Below are positions 1 to 9,600 of a stretch of DNA of 19,114 nucleotides, one piece after another. The DNA is from an uncultured Alphaproteobacteria bacterium (lineage in GTDB: Bacteria; Pseudomonadota; Alphaproteobacteria; Rickettsiales; UBA1997). Every line of letters begins with the position of its first letter. Positions within the stretch are counted from its first letter, which is position 1. The notes under the pieces were generated by a model, which searched no databases, was not told the origin of the DNA, and saw only the letters and a list, made by a program, of their open reading frames with translations. The translations under genes were made by a program, and so were the position numbers. The stretch covers positions 1 through 19,114 of the forward strand of contig CAJBXX010000303.1 of assembly GCA_903959715.1 (NCBI GenBank), given 5' to 3'.

Positions 1-1
1 T

Positions 2-628
2 GAATATGTCTCCATTCGGAAACACCAAAGAGACTTCTCTATGGATGAACACCTGTTTCAAACCAGGTCTCTTGAAATGCCAGAGTATACCAGCAAAGAA
101 AAAGATATTATTGCAGCTTGGGAAAACGTAAAGCCCATTACAGCAATTCAAGCCCTGAAGAAGTTTGCATCAAACGCACAGCAACTAATGACAGTGCTCT
201 CTATTATGGGACCTGAAGCAACATTCAAAGCCCTTAAGTCAAAAGTGAAGGATGAGCAGACAGTCGTAAAGACACAGATGAGAACTTTCCTGAAAGATAC
301 TTCCTCTCTTAACTTCGAACAAACCAAAAGAGAAAACTCTCCCTCTGTAGGATCTGATCTATTCGAGACCAAAGAAGTAACCTACAACGATACTTACACC
401 CTGCACGAAGTTGATCATGAACAGTTCGGTAAAGACTCTGGTCTAGAAAAACCTATTTATGTTCTACAGGTTGAATGCCCCTCAACTCACCACCACTATT
501 TTATATTCGTCGATTCAGATGAGCCACAATGCCAAGATGCAATTGGAGCTGTCGCATGGACAATGGTGAAGGATGACGGTTCCTGTCTGACCAGAGAAGA
601 ATACATGGAGCTTCAGGCAGAGGCTTGA
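2..628 (+). CDS. Unrecognised protein, 5' partial, of atypical composition
   Basis: I do not recognise this protein. The frame stays open from base 2 to the stop at 626-628, so the gene probably begins outside the window; the first internal Met is at 41. About 208 codons are visible. It is soluble and charged, without signal peptide or membrane helix. The C-terminal third contains a His-rich stretch (STHHHYFIF) and ends LTREEYMELQAEA. GC is roughly 40 percent by hand tally of a few lines, against about 30 percent in rplJ, and Leu codons include several CTG, which is scarce in rpoB/rpoC. The place just before rplA normally holds rplK, so this gene is out of context. It could be a phage or horizontally acquired gene, or part of a chimeric contig joined near 740. 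The reading frame is secure; function is unknown. Confidence 0.6.
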   Translation, partial: EYVSIRKHQRDFSMDEHLFQTRSLEMPEYTSKEKDIIAAWENVKPITAIQALKKFASNAQQLMTVLSIMGPEATFKALKSKVKDEQTVVKTQMRTFLKDTSSLNFEQTKRENSPSVGSDLFETKEVTYNDTYTLHEVDHEQFGKDSGLEKPIYVLQVECPSTHHHYFIFVDSDEPQCQDAIGAVAWTMVKDDGSCLTREEYMELQAEA

Positions 629-671
629 TGCTTAAATAAAAAAATAGTATATTTGTAAATAAATAAAACAT

Positions 672-1415
672 ATGACAAACGTTATAGCACGCCACGGAGA
701 TATGACAATTTTCAAAGTCTCCAAAGATCAGGTTTCAGGAATGGAAACCAAAGAAACAAAAAAACTTACCGCCAAAACTCTTGAAGAAGCCATCAACAAA
801 GTTAAAGAAATAGCAATCGCTAAAAAACGTAAATTTGTTGAATCAATCGACATCGCTGTCAATCTCGGAATCGATGCCAAACAGTCAGATCAAGCCGTCA
901 AAGGTTCGGTTTTACTGCCACATGGTTCGGGTAAAAAAATTAAAATCATAGTTTTCACTGGTAATGAAGATTTGCAAAAAACTGCAATCGAATCAGGCGC
1001 TTTAATGGCTGGGCTTGAAGATCTTATTTTAAAAATCGAAGGTGGTTTTTTAGATTTCGATTGTTGTATTGCCACTCCCGATGTTATGCAAAAAATCAGT
1101 AAAGTTGCTAGAAAGCTTGGGCCACGCGGTTTGATGCCAAGTCCTAAAAATGGGACAGTAACTAACGATATTAAAAAAGCTATCGGTGATGCTCTAAAAG
1201 GTAAAGCTGATTTTAAAAATGATAAAGGCGGAACTGTTCATTGCTTAGTTGGTAAAGTTAGTTTTGAAACAGAAGCTCTTTTGCAAAACACTCAAATGGT
1301 TGTAAAAGCTATAAAAGACGCAAAACCAGAAAATGCTAAAGGCAAATTTATCAAAGCTTTTTATGTTAATTCAACAATGGGCCCTTCGATTGAAGTGGCG
1401 GTTGAATCAGTTTAA
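672..1415 (+). CDS. rplA: 50S ribosomal protein L1, with an odd N-terminus
   Basis: L1 binds 23S rRNA at the mobile L1 stalk and helps release deacylated tRNA; in many bacteria it also represses its own operon. From about residue 47 the protein follows the family closely: KFVESIDIAVNLGID, LLPHGSGK, LGPRGLMPSPKNGTVT, and a C-terminal FYVNSTMGPSIEV. Residues 1-23 (MTNVIARHGDMTIFK...) do not resemble any L1 N-terminus I know. They look like the start of another protein and share the composition of the upstream foreign-looking ORF. An internal ATG at 741 would give 224 aa, about 9 residues shorter before the first conserved helix than E. coli L1. Neither start has a Shine-Dalgarno. The native start is therefore uncertain; the L1 identity from residue 30 on is not. 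rplJ follows after 16 bp, the usual order. Confidence 0.93.
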   Translation: MTNVIARHGDMTIFKVSKDQVSGMETKETKKLTAKTLEEAINKVKEIAIAKKRKFVESIDIAVNLGIDAKQSDQAVKGSVLLPHGSGKKIKIIVFTGNEDLQKTAIESGALMAGLEDLILKIEGGFLDFDCCIATPDVMQKISKVARKLGPRGLMPSPKNGTVTNDIKKAIGDALKGKADFKNDKGGTVHCLVGKVSFETEALLQNTQMVVKAIKDAKPENAKGKFIKAFYVNSTMGPSIEVAVESV

Positions 1416-1431
1416 TTGAAATTTTTTAGCA

Positions 1432-1926
1432 ATGAATAGAAATCAAAAATCAAATTTAGTTTCGTCATTAAAAAGCACTCTAATTGGAAGTGCTTTTGTG
1501 GCTGTAATTCATTACAGAGGAATGACGGACAAACAATTATACGATCTGCGTGTCGCCTTAAAATCAAAAGGTTGCAACATCAAGATCTCAAAAAATACTT
1601 TAGTAAAAGTTGCCATCAAAGGAACTGAACTCGAAGCTCTTACTCAACATCTTGTTGGGCCAGTTGCAGTTCTTTATTCTCAAGATCCAGTGGCTCTTGC
1701 AAAAGTTATTTCCGATACTGCAAAAAAAGTAGAGGTAATTAAAATCGTTACAGGTTTTTTTAATAAAACTTTAATGTCAGAGTTCGCTGTTAAAGAAATG
1801 GCAAAACTTGGATCTCTCGACGAGGTTCGTGCTTCGTTTGTTGGATTACTCAAAGGTGCTCAGTCAAAATTTGTTAGAGTTCTTAACGCTCCAAAAGACG
1901 GTTTAGCAACTTTAAAAACACAATAA
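1432..1926 (+). CDS. rplJ: 50S ribosomal protein L10
   Basis: L10 is the base of the ribosomal L7/L12 stalk. Its N-terminal domain binds 23S rRNA beside L11, and its C-terminal helix carries the L12 dimers. The 164 residues match the usual length. Visible family features are the N-terminal helix with FVAVIHYRGMTDKQLYDLR (residues ~23-41), KISKNTLVKVAIKGT, HLVGPVAVLYSQDP, and the C-terminal alpha-8 region ending in KFVRVLNAPKDGLATL. The gene starts 16 bp after rplA, with no room for the long L10-L12 binding leader known from E. coli, so any L10 autoregulation would have to act elsewhere. There is no Shine-Dalgarno before the ATG. rplL follows after 33 bp. Confidence 0.97.
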   Translation: MNRNQKSNLVSSLKSTLIGSAFVAVIHYRGMTDKQLYDLRVALKSKGCNIKISKNTLVKVAIKGTELEALTQHLVGPVAVLYSQDPVALAKVISDTAKKVEVIKIVTGFFNKTLMSEFAVKEMAKLGSLDEVRASFVGLLKGAQSKFVRVLNAPKDGLATLKTQ

Positions 1927-1959
1927 TTAAAATTCTATTAACTTAAAATAAAAAGAAAT

Positions 1960-2328
1960 ATGTCAGTAAATTTAGAACAAATTGCAGAAACATTATCAAA
2001 CCTTACAGTGCTTGAACTTGCCGATTTAAGCAAAAAATTAGAAGAAAAATGGGGAGTTTCTGCTGCCTCTTTTGCAGTCGCCGCTCCAGCCGCAGCTGCA
2101 GCCGTAGCTGAAGTCAAAGATAAATTCGAAGTAGTTTTAATCTCTGCTGGAGACAATAAAATTAATGTAATCAAAGAAGTTAGAACTATTACAGCTCTTG
2201 GCTTAAAAGAAGCCAAAGATTTAGTTGAAGGAGCTCCGAAAACTTTAAAATCAGATGTTCCAACAGCAGAAGCTGAAGAAATCAAGAAAAAACTTGAAGC
2301 AGCTGGCGCTAAAGTTGAGTTAAAATAA
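1960..2328 (+). CDS. rplL: 50S ribosomal protein L7/L12
   Basis: L12 is the multicopy stalk protein that recruits and activates translational GTPases (EF-Tu, EF-G, IF2). The 122 residues have the full family layout: an N-terminal dimerisation helix pair (residues 1-35, ending [11 protein letters not shown]), an Ala/Pro-rich flexible hinge (about 38-52), and a C-terminal globular domain with the factor-binding helix [19 protein letters not shown] and the terminal GAKVELK. The leader contains AAAAAGAAAT, only a weak purine stretch. A cluster of three hairpins follows in the 120-bp gap before rpoB, the likely point where ribosomal-protein and RNA-polymerase expression are uncoupled. Confidence 0.98.
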   Translation: MSVNLEQIAETLSNLTVLELADLSKKLEEKWGVSAASFAVAAPAAAAAVAEVKDKFEVVLISAGDNKINVIKEVRTITALGLKEAKDLVEGAPKTLKSDVPTAEAEEIKKKLEAAGAKVELK

Positions 2329-2346
2329 CTTGCATAAAATTAATAT

Positions 2347-2372
2347 AAAGCCAATCATTACTGATTGGCTTT
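2347..2372 (+). promoter_or_regulatory. Intergenic hairpin 1 (rplL-rpoB attenuator or processing site)
   Basis: A perfect 11-bp stem (AAAGCCAATCA pairing with TGATTGGCTTT) closes a 4-base TTAC loop 18 bases after the rplL stop. Only a short mixed AAGTATTT follows instead of a clean T tract, so full termination is unlikely. In E. coli this same gap holds a partial terminator and an RNase III site; a similar role here is inference from position. Confidence 0.7.
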
Positions 2373-2385
2373 AAGTATTTGTTGA

Positions 2386-2407
2386 GAATTTTGTTTTTAC
2401 AAAATTC
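2386..2407 (+). promoter_or_regulatory. Intergenic hairpin 2 (rplL-rpoB gap)
   Basis: GAATTTTGT pairs perfectly with ACAAAATTC around a TTTT loop, a 9-bp stem 13 bases downstream of hairpin 1. Being AT-rich it is weaker than hairpin 1, but it lies in series with it and with the next palindrome. Confidence 0.5.
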
Positions 2408-2425
2408 ATCAATCTTAAAATTGAT
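2408..2425 (+). promoter_or_regulatory. Intergenic hairpin 3 (rplL-rpoB gap)
   Basis: ATCAAT pairs with ATTGAT around a 6-base loop, directly abutting hairpin 2 and ending 23 bases before the rpoB ATG. Six A/T-rich pairs alone are weak; it is listed because it completes a run of three consecutive palindromes. Confidence 0.3.
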
Positions 2426-2448
2426 TAAAAATCCGAATAAAATTTATT

Positions 2449-5400
2449 ATGGTTCAATCAAGAAATTTCGACCAAACTCTTCTAAGAAAAAGTTTTAGCA
2501 ATAACCAAGATAGAGAAGGAATACCGCATTTAATTTCCCTTCAAAAAGAATCATATGAAAAATTTCTTCAAGCAAATGCAAAGCCGGAAGAGCGTAAAAA
2601 TGTTGGAATACAATCCGTTTTTAATTCATTTTTTCCAATTTCTGACTCAGCGGGAAAGGTCTCGGTTGAGTTTATAAGTTATTCACTAAAAGAACCAAGA
2701 CACGAATATAGTGAATGTTTGTCAGCTGGAAAAACTTTTTCATCAGCTTTAAGTGCGCATTTGCGCTTAATATTGTGGCATCAAGAAGAGGGAAGTGAAA
2801 TAAAAGAAATTCGCTCCATCAAAGAGCAAGAAGTTTACTTGTGCGAAATCCCCTTAATGACCGAAAGCGGTAGCTTTATTTTCAATGGTGCCGAAAGAGT
2901 GATAGTTTCTCAAATGCGTAGGGCCCCCGGAGTTTTCTTTGATAGTGAGAATGTTAAAATTTCTGGATCAAAATCTTATACTGCAAAAATTATTCCACAT
3001 ATCGGTTCTTGGTTAGATTTTGAATATGACAGCAAAGATATTTTACATTTCAGAATTGACAAAAAAAGAAAAATTCCAGCAACAACTTTACTTAGAGCAA
3101 TTGGCTTAAATTCTGAATCAATAATTCAAAATTTTTACGGTTCATCTGAGGCTTCAATATGTAAAAAAGGTTGGGCTTTTAAATTCGATCAACAGCTTTT
3201 CAATACCAAAAAAATTCAACATGATTTAATTTGTCCAGATACTGGAGAAGTTATTGTCAAAGAAGGAACAAAAATTAATAGAAAATTAATTGAAAAACTT
3301 CAAGAAGATAAATTCGATAGTTATTTATTGAACGATGAAGCTTTGCTCGGATTTGTTTATGCTCAAGATTTAATTGAAGCCGAAACTGGCGAAATGTTGC
3401 TTGAAGCTGGTTCGATTGTTACCGCAGAGAGTTTAGAAATTTTACAAAAATTAAATTTTAAAAAAGTTTTAATAATCAACCCAAGTAAATCAGATATTGG
3501 ACCATATATTTATAATACTTTGTTGGTCGATAAAAATATCACTCAAAAAGATGCCTTATTTGATATTTACAAAGCGGTTAGATTGGGTGAAGCTCCTTCT
3601 TCAGTTGAAGTCGCTAAAAATTATTTTGATAATTTATTTTTCAACGATACGAGATATAACTTATCCGATGTCGGTCGTATGAAAATGAATCATCGATTAG
3701 GGCTTGAAATTTCAACTTCAACTTTATTTTTAACAAGTAAAGATGTTGAGCAAACTATCAAAATTTTAAGCAAAATTAAACATAATGATCTCAAAACAGA
3801 TGATATCGATAACCTTGCAAACCGTCGCGTAAGAGCAGTTGGTGAGCTTGTTGAAAATCAAATGCGTATTGGTATGGCAAGGGTCGAAAAATCGATAATT
3901 GAAAAAATAAATTCAGTTGATGTTGATACCTTAATGCCACAAGCAATAATCAATTCAAAACCATTAATTACTTCGGTGAAAGATTTTTTTGCGACTTCGC
4001 AATTATCACAATTTATGGATCAAACTAATCCACTATCCGACATTACTCACAAGCGTCGCCTATCAGCTCTGGGTCCAGGTGGTCTTACTCGTGAGCGTGC
4101 CGGTTTTGAAGTTCGTGACGTTCATCCAACTCATTACGGCAGAATTTGTCCGATTGAAACTCCCGAAGGTCAAAATATTGGTTTGATTAACAGTTTGGCA
4201 ACTTATGCCAGAGTCAATGATTTTGGATTTATTGAAACTCCTTATCGTAAAGTTGTTAATGGCAAAATAACTAGCGAGGTTCAGTATTTATCGGCGATGG
4301 GCGAAGTTAATTTTGCAATCGCTCCTTCAAATGTTGAGGTTGACGAAAAAGGCAATATTACATCCGATTTGATTAGCTGTCGTAAAAATGGTGAATTCAT
4401 AATGCTTACACCAGAAAAGATTGATTATATCGATGTTTCAACCAAACAAATAGTTTCGATCGCAACAACATTAATTCCATTCCTTGAAAATGATGATGCC
4501 AATCGTGCTTTAATGGGTTCGAACATGCAACGCCAAGCGGTGCCACTTCTTCGTCCCGACGCTCCTTTAGTTGGAACAGGAATGGAGGCTATTATCGCCA
4601 CGGATTCGGGTGCTACTGTGCGTTCCAAAAATGACGGCGTAGTAAAATTCGTTGATTCTTCAAAGATAATTATTGAACATATTGACGAAGATGGTTGTGC
4701 TAAAATTGATATTTGCAATCTAAAAAAATATGTAAGAACCAACCAAGATACTTGTATCAATCAACATCCAACGGTGGAAGTTGGTCAACATGTTAGAGCT
4801 GGTCAAATCATCAGTGATGGACATAGTATTGCCAATGGCGAAATAGCTCTTGGTAAAAATGTTCGCGTCGCTTTTATGCCTTGGAATGGTTACAATTTTG
4901 AGGATTCAATTATAATTTCTGAAAAACTTTTAGCTGACGATACTTTCACTTCAATTCATATTGAAGAGCTTGAAGTAGTTGCTCGTGATACTCGTTTAGG
5001 GCCCGAAGAGATAACTCGCGATATTCCAAATGTTAGCGAAGAAATTCTCGCAAAACTTGATGAGGAAGGAATTATTCACATTGGTGCCGAAGTTAAACCA
5101 GGTGATATTCTAGTCGGAAAAACCACTCCAAAAAGTGAGTCTCCAATGACTCCTGAAGAAAAATTATTAAAAGTAATTTTTGGAGAAAAGGCTGCCGATG
5201 TAAAAGATTCATCGCTTTATGTTCCAACTGGAATAGGCGGAACCATTGTTGATGTAAGAGTGTTTCTGAGAAAAGGAATTGAAAAAGACGAGAGATCAAT
5301 TTACATTGAAATGCAACAAATCGAAGAATTGTCAAAAAGAAAAAATCTTCAAATACAATTTTTAGAAAATTCTCTTAAAGAATCTTTGATAAAAGCTTTT

Positions 5401-6537
5401 CTTGGCAATAAAATTTCTTCTTCATTAGATAAAATAAAATCTGGAACCAAACTTGACGAAGATGCTTTAAATCAACTTTCTAAGGCTCAATTAATCAAGA
5501 TTGTTGTTGAAGATTCTAAAGTGATGGATAGAGTTGAAAAAATTATCAAAGTGAATTCTAAGCAAGTTGCCGAAGTCGAAAAAGAATATAATGACAAGGT
5601 CTCAAGAATAAAAGCTGGAGACGAATTAGGGCAGGGAATTTTAAAAATCGTTAAAGTTTACATTGCTTCTAAATATCGTTTACAACCCGGTGATAAAATG
5701 GCGGGACGCCACGGTAATAAAGGTGTTGTTTCTAAAATCGCTCCGATTGAAGATATGCCTTATTCTGAAGATGGCGAACCGGTTGATATAGTTTTAAATC
5801 CGCTGGGTGTTCCGTCGCGTATGAATGTCGGACAAATTCTTGAAACACATTTGGGTTTTGCTTCAATAGAGCTTGGTAAAAAAATCGGAAAACTTCTCGA
5901 TGATGTTTCTAACCAAAAAGCCGAATATGTTAAAAAAGTTCGCCAAACATTGCTCCAAATTTATTCCTCCGAAGATGAGGTTAAAAGAATTAGTGCAATG
6001 CCAGAAAATGAATTATTGGAATTTGCTCATCGCTTAAGAAACGGAGTTCCTTTTGCTACAGGAATTTTTGAAGGTGCCAAAGAAGAATATATTACTAAAC
6101 TTCTTGACATTGCGGGCGTTGATAATTCGGGTCAGATACAACTTTGCGATGGAAAAACAGGAGATAAATTTGATCGTAAAGTTACGGTTGGATATATTTA
6201 CATGTTAAAATTACATCACTTAGTTGATGATAAAATTCACGCTCGTTCAATTGGACCTTACAGTTTAATAACTCAACAGCCTCTAGGTGGTAAATCGCAT
6301 TTTGGTGGTCAAAGATTTGGTGAGATGGAATGTTGGGCATTGCAAGCATACGGTGCGGCTTATACTCTTCAAGAAATGCTCACGGTAAAATCTGATGATG
6401 TGGTTGGAAGAATAAAAATATACGAATCGATAATTCAAGGAAATCAAAACTTTAATTGTAGCATTCCAGAATCATTCAATGTTATGATTAAAGAAGTCCG
6501 TTCGCTTGGATTAAATATTGAACTTATTGAAGAATAA
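2449..6537 (+). CDS. rpoB: DNA-directed RNA polymerase subunit beta
   Basis: RpoB forms one pincer of the core RNA polymerase and contributes to the catalytic centre. At 1362 residues it is full length for a proteobacterium. Family landmarks run in order: N-terminal protrusion and lobe, the rifampicin pocket at about 515-545 (SQLSQFMDQTNPLSDITHKRR, with the E. coli D516, H526 and S531 equivalents intact), RDVHPTHYGRICPIETPEG, the PGDKMAGRHGNKGVVS segment near 1080-1095, and the C-terminal GGKSHFGGQRFGEMECWALQAYG clamp region. The Thr at the E. coli N518 position is, from memory, common in alphaproteobacteria. The serine and histidine contacts suggest rifampicin sensitivity (inference). The gene is separate from rpoC, with an 88-bp gap containing a hairpin. 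No Shine-Dalgarno precedes the ATG. Confidence 0.99.
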   Translation: MVQSRNFDQTLLRKSFSNNQDREGIPHLISLQKESYEKFLQANAKPEERKNVGIQSVFNSFFPISDSAGKVSVEFISYSLKEPRHEYSECLSAGKTFSSALSAHLRLILWHQEEGSEIKEIRSIKEQEVYLCEIPLMTESGSFIFNGAERVIVSQMRRAPGVFFDSENVKISGSKSYTAKIIPHIGSWLDFEYDSKDILHFRIDKKRKIPATTLLRAIGLNSESIIQNFYGSSEASICKKGWAFKFDQQLFNTKKIQHDLICPDTGEVIVKEGTKINRKLIEKLQEDKFDSYLLNDEALLGFVYAQDLIEAETGEMLLEAGSIVTAESLEILQKLNFKKVLIINPSKSDIGPYIYNTLLVDKNITQKDALFDIYKAVRLGEAPSSVEVAKNYFDNLFFNDTRYNLSDVGRMKMNHRLGLEISTSTLFLTSKDVEQTIKILSKIKHNDLKTDDIDNLANRRVRAVGELVENQMRIGMARVEKSIIEKINSVDVDTLMPQAIINSKPLITSVKDFFATSQLSQFMDQTNPLSDITHKRRLSALGPGGLTRERAGFEVRDVHPTHYGRICPIETPEGQNIGLINSLATYARVNDFGFIETPYRKVVNGKITSEVQYLSAMGEVNFAIAPSNVEVDEKGNITSDLISCRKNGEFIMLTPEKIDYIDVSTKQIVSIATTLIPFLENDDANRALMGSNMQRQAVPLLRPDAPLVGTGMEAIIATDSGATVRSKNDGVVKFVDSSKIIIEHIDEDGCAKIDICNLKKYVRTNQDTCINQHPTVEVGQHVRAGQIISDGHSIANGEIALGKNVRVAFMPWNGYNFEDSIIISEKLLADDTFTSIHIEELEVVARDTRLGPEEITRDIPNVSEEILAKLDEEGIIHIGAEVKPGDILVGKTTPKSESPMTPEEKLLKVIFGEKAADVKDSSLYVPTGIGGTIVDVRVFLRKGIEKDERSIYIEMQQIEELSKRKNLQIQFLENSLKESLIKAFLGNKISSSLDKIKSGTKLDEDALNQLSKAQLIKIVVEDSKVMDRVEKIIKVNSKQVAEVEKEYNDKVSRIKAGDELGQGILKIVKVYIASKYRLQPGDKMAGRHGNKGVVSKIAPIEDMPYSEDGEPVDIVLNPLGVPSRMNVGQILETHLGFASIELGKKIGKLLDDVSNQKAEYVKKVRQTLLQIYSSEDEVKRISAMPENELLEFAHRLRNGVPFATGIFEGAKEEYITKLLDIAGVDNSGQIQLCDGKTGDKFDRKVTVGYIYMLKLHHLVDDKIHARSIGPYSLITQQPLGGKSHFGGQRFGEMECWALQAYGAAYTLQEMLTVKSDDVVGRIKIYESIIQGNQNFNCSIPESFNVMIKEVRSLGLNIELIEE

Positions 6538-6544
6538 ATAAATT

Positions 6545-6575
6545 TCTTGTAGCTTTTTAATTAAAAGCTACAAGA
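6545..6575 (+). promoter_or_regulatory. Hairpin in the rpoB-rpoC gap
   Basis: A perfect 13-bp stem (TCTTGTAGCTTTT with AAAAGCTACAAGA) around a TAATT loop starts 7 bases after the rpoB stop. It is followed by TTTAAAAGAATTTTT, not an uninterrupted T run. It could be a partial terminator, an RNase cleavage site or a 3'-end stabiliser that sets the rpoB:rpoC ratio. The structure is directly visible; the role is inferred. Confidence 0.65.
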
Positions 6576-6625
6576 TTTAAAAGAATTTTTAAAAATTTTT
6601 AAATTATTAAATTAAATTAAAACTC

Positions 6626-9600
6626 ATGACACTCGCAGGAACTTCTTCTCATGGTCTCTTAAGTATTTCAAATAATAGCTCCGTTGATTTACTCGACTTT
6701 AATGCTATAAAAATAACGATTGCCAATCCCGACAAAATTAGATCGTGGTCCTTTGGTGAGGTTTCGAAGCCCGAAACCATTAATTACAGAACTTTCAAAC
6801 CTGAAAGAGATGGTTTATTTTGTGCTCGCATATTTGGTCCAATCAAGGATTACGAATGTTTGTGCGGAAAATATAAAAGAATAAAATATAAGGGCATAGT
6901 TTGCGAAAAATGTGGTGTTGAAGTTACTTCTTCGAAAGTTCGTCGCGAAAGAATGGGACACATTGAATTAGCGGCTCCGATAGCTCATATTTGGTTCTTA
7001 AAATCTCTTCCTTCGAGAATCAGCACAATGCTTGGTGTTACTTTAAAATCAGTTGAAAAAGTTATTTATTTTGAAGCTTACATCATTACTGATAGCTTAA
7101 TGACGCCACTTAAAGAGGGTGAAATTATCACCGAAGAAGAATATGAAAAATTGCAAAAAGAGCATGGCTATGGCAGTTTTGTTGCCGAAATGGGTGCTGA
7201 AGCGGTGCAAAAAATTTTACAAAAACTCGATCTAAAAAAATTACAAAAAGAACTACGCGAAGAACTCACCGTAGTTACTTCTGAAATGAAAAAAGAAAAA
7301 GCCATCAAAAGATTAAAATTAGTTGAGCAATTCTTAGAATCCGTTGACAACAAACCAGAATATATGGTGATGACGGTTCTGCCGGTTATCCCGCCAGATA
7401 TTCGCCCATTGGTTATGCTTGATGGCGGTCGTTTCGCCACTTCGGATTTAAATGAACTTTATCGTCGCGTAATTAATCGTAATAATCGCTTGAAAAGATT
7501 ATTAGAGCTTGGTGCTCCCGACATCATTATTAAAAACGAAAAAAGAATGTTGCAAGAGTCGGTCGATGCCTTGCTTGATAACGGTCGCTCAGGCGCGGTC
7601 GTTAAAAATTCCAATAAAAAACCTTTCAAATCTTTAAGCGATATGCTTAAAGGTAAACAAGGGCGTTTCCGTCAAAACTTACTTGGAAAACGAGTTGATT
7701 ATTCAGGTCGAAGCGTTATCGTGGTTGGTCCAGAATTAAAACTTCATCAATGTGGTTTGCCTAAAAAAATGGCATTAGAATTATTCAAACCATTCATTTA
7801 TTCTAAACTTGAATTATACGGAAAATCACCGTCAATTAAAGTTTCTAAAAAAATGGTTGAATCCGAAAGACCCGAAGTTTGGGATATTCTTGACGAAGTA
7901 ATTAAAGAACATCCAGTTTTATTAAACCGTGCTCCAACACTACATCGTCTTGGTATCCAAGCTTTTGAACCCGTGCTAACTGAAGGTAAAGCTATTCAAC
8001 TTCATCCTTTGGTTTGTTCGGCATTTAACGCCGATTTCGACGGTGACCAAATGGCGGTGCATGTTCCATTGTCAATCGAGGCACAAGTTGAGGCGCGTGC
8101 CTTGATGATGTCAACTAACAACATTTTAAGTCCTGCAAACGGTAAGCCAATCATCGTTCCATCGCAAGATATTATTCTTGGTTTATACTACATAACCATG
8201 GAACGCAAAGACTTTTCTTCAAAAAAATCCTATCCAATTTCTGACGAATATGAACTTGAACATGCTTTGAATAGCGAAGTTATTTCTCTGCATGACAAAA
8301 TTTTATATCGTTACATCGTTCCTAATGCAAATGGCGAAAGAGAAAAAGTTAGAATTGAAACTACGGCTGGAAGAGTCGCAATTTATAATTCTCTTCCGAA
8401 TGCAATGAAGGGTAGTTTTGAAGTTGTCAATAAAGTTATGACTAAAAAAGCTGTAACAAATTTAATTGATACGGTTTATCGTAACTGCGGACAAAAAGAA
8501 ACCGTAATGTTTTGCGATAGAATCATGGCTTTAGGATTCAAAAACGCTTGCATCGCTGGTATTTCAATCGGTAAAGATGACATGATCATTCCTAAGCAAA
8601 AGCAATTTCACATTGCCGAATCTTTTGACATGGTTAAAAAGCTTGAGAAACAATACCGTGAAGGCTTGATAACAGCCGGTGAACGCTATAATAAAGTCGT
8701 CGATGAATGGACAAGTTGCACCAATAAAATCTCCAAAGAAATGATGAAAAATATAGCTTCTTTCGATATTCCTTCTGAAGCAAATTCTATCTTCATGATG
8801 GCGGATTCTGGTGCTCGTGGTTCTGAAAATCAGATTAAACAAGTTGCCGGTATGCGTGGTTTGATGGCGAAACCATCAGGCGAAATTATCGAAACCCCAA
8901 TCACTTCAAACTTCAAAGAGGGATTGAGTGTTATGGAATATTTCATTTCCGCTCACGGTGCTCGTAAAGGTTTGGCGGATACCGCACTTAAAACTGCTAA
9001 CTCTGGTTATTTAACTCGCCGTTTGGTCGATGTTTCTCAAGATTGTATTGTTATTGAAGAAGATTGCGGAACTCACAACGGTCTTTTAATTGAGCCAGTA
9101 ATTGACGATGGCAGAACTATAGTTTCTTTGGCGGAAAATTGCCTCGGAAGAATTCCTCTCGAAGATGTTAAAACCTTAGATGGAAAGAGAGTGCTAGTTC
9201 AAGCTGGTCAAATGATCGACGAAGCTTTAGCTGATGAAATCGATAAAGCGGGAATCAAATCACTTCGCGTTCGTTCGGTCTTAACTTGCGAAAGTAAAGA
9301 TGGCGTTTGCGTAAAATGTTACGGTCGTGATTTGGCGACTGGTAATATCGTTAGTATTGGTGAAGCTGTAGGCGTAATCGCGGCTCAATCAATTGGTGAA
9401 CCGGGAACGCAATTAACGATGAGAACTTTCCACATTGGTGGTGCGGCTCAAAGGGGTGCAGAACAATCTTCGATTTCCGCCGTGTCTGATGGTAAAGTTA
9501 AATTCAGTGAAAAATCAACATTAACTAATCGCGACGGCAAAACCGTTGTAATTGCTAGAAACTCCGAAATAACTTTGGTTGATAAAAGTGGAGCAGAAAT

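Noticed and set aside
1938..2285. 115-codon antisense ORF across rplL, rich in Ala and Ser
   Set aside because: Direct antisense reading of the Ala-rich L12 hinge; rplL is unambiguous.
4425..4760. 111-codon antisense ORF inside rpoB
   Set aside because: Opposite strand of a conserved coding region, with no start context or family match.
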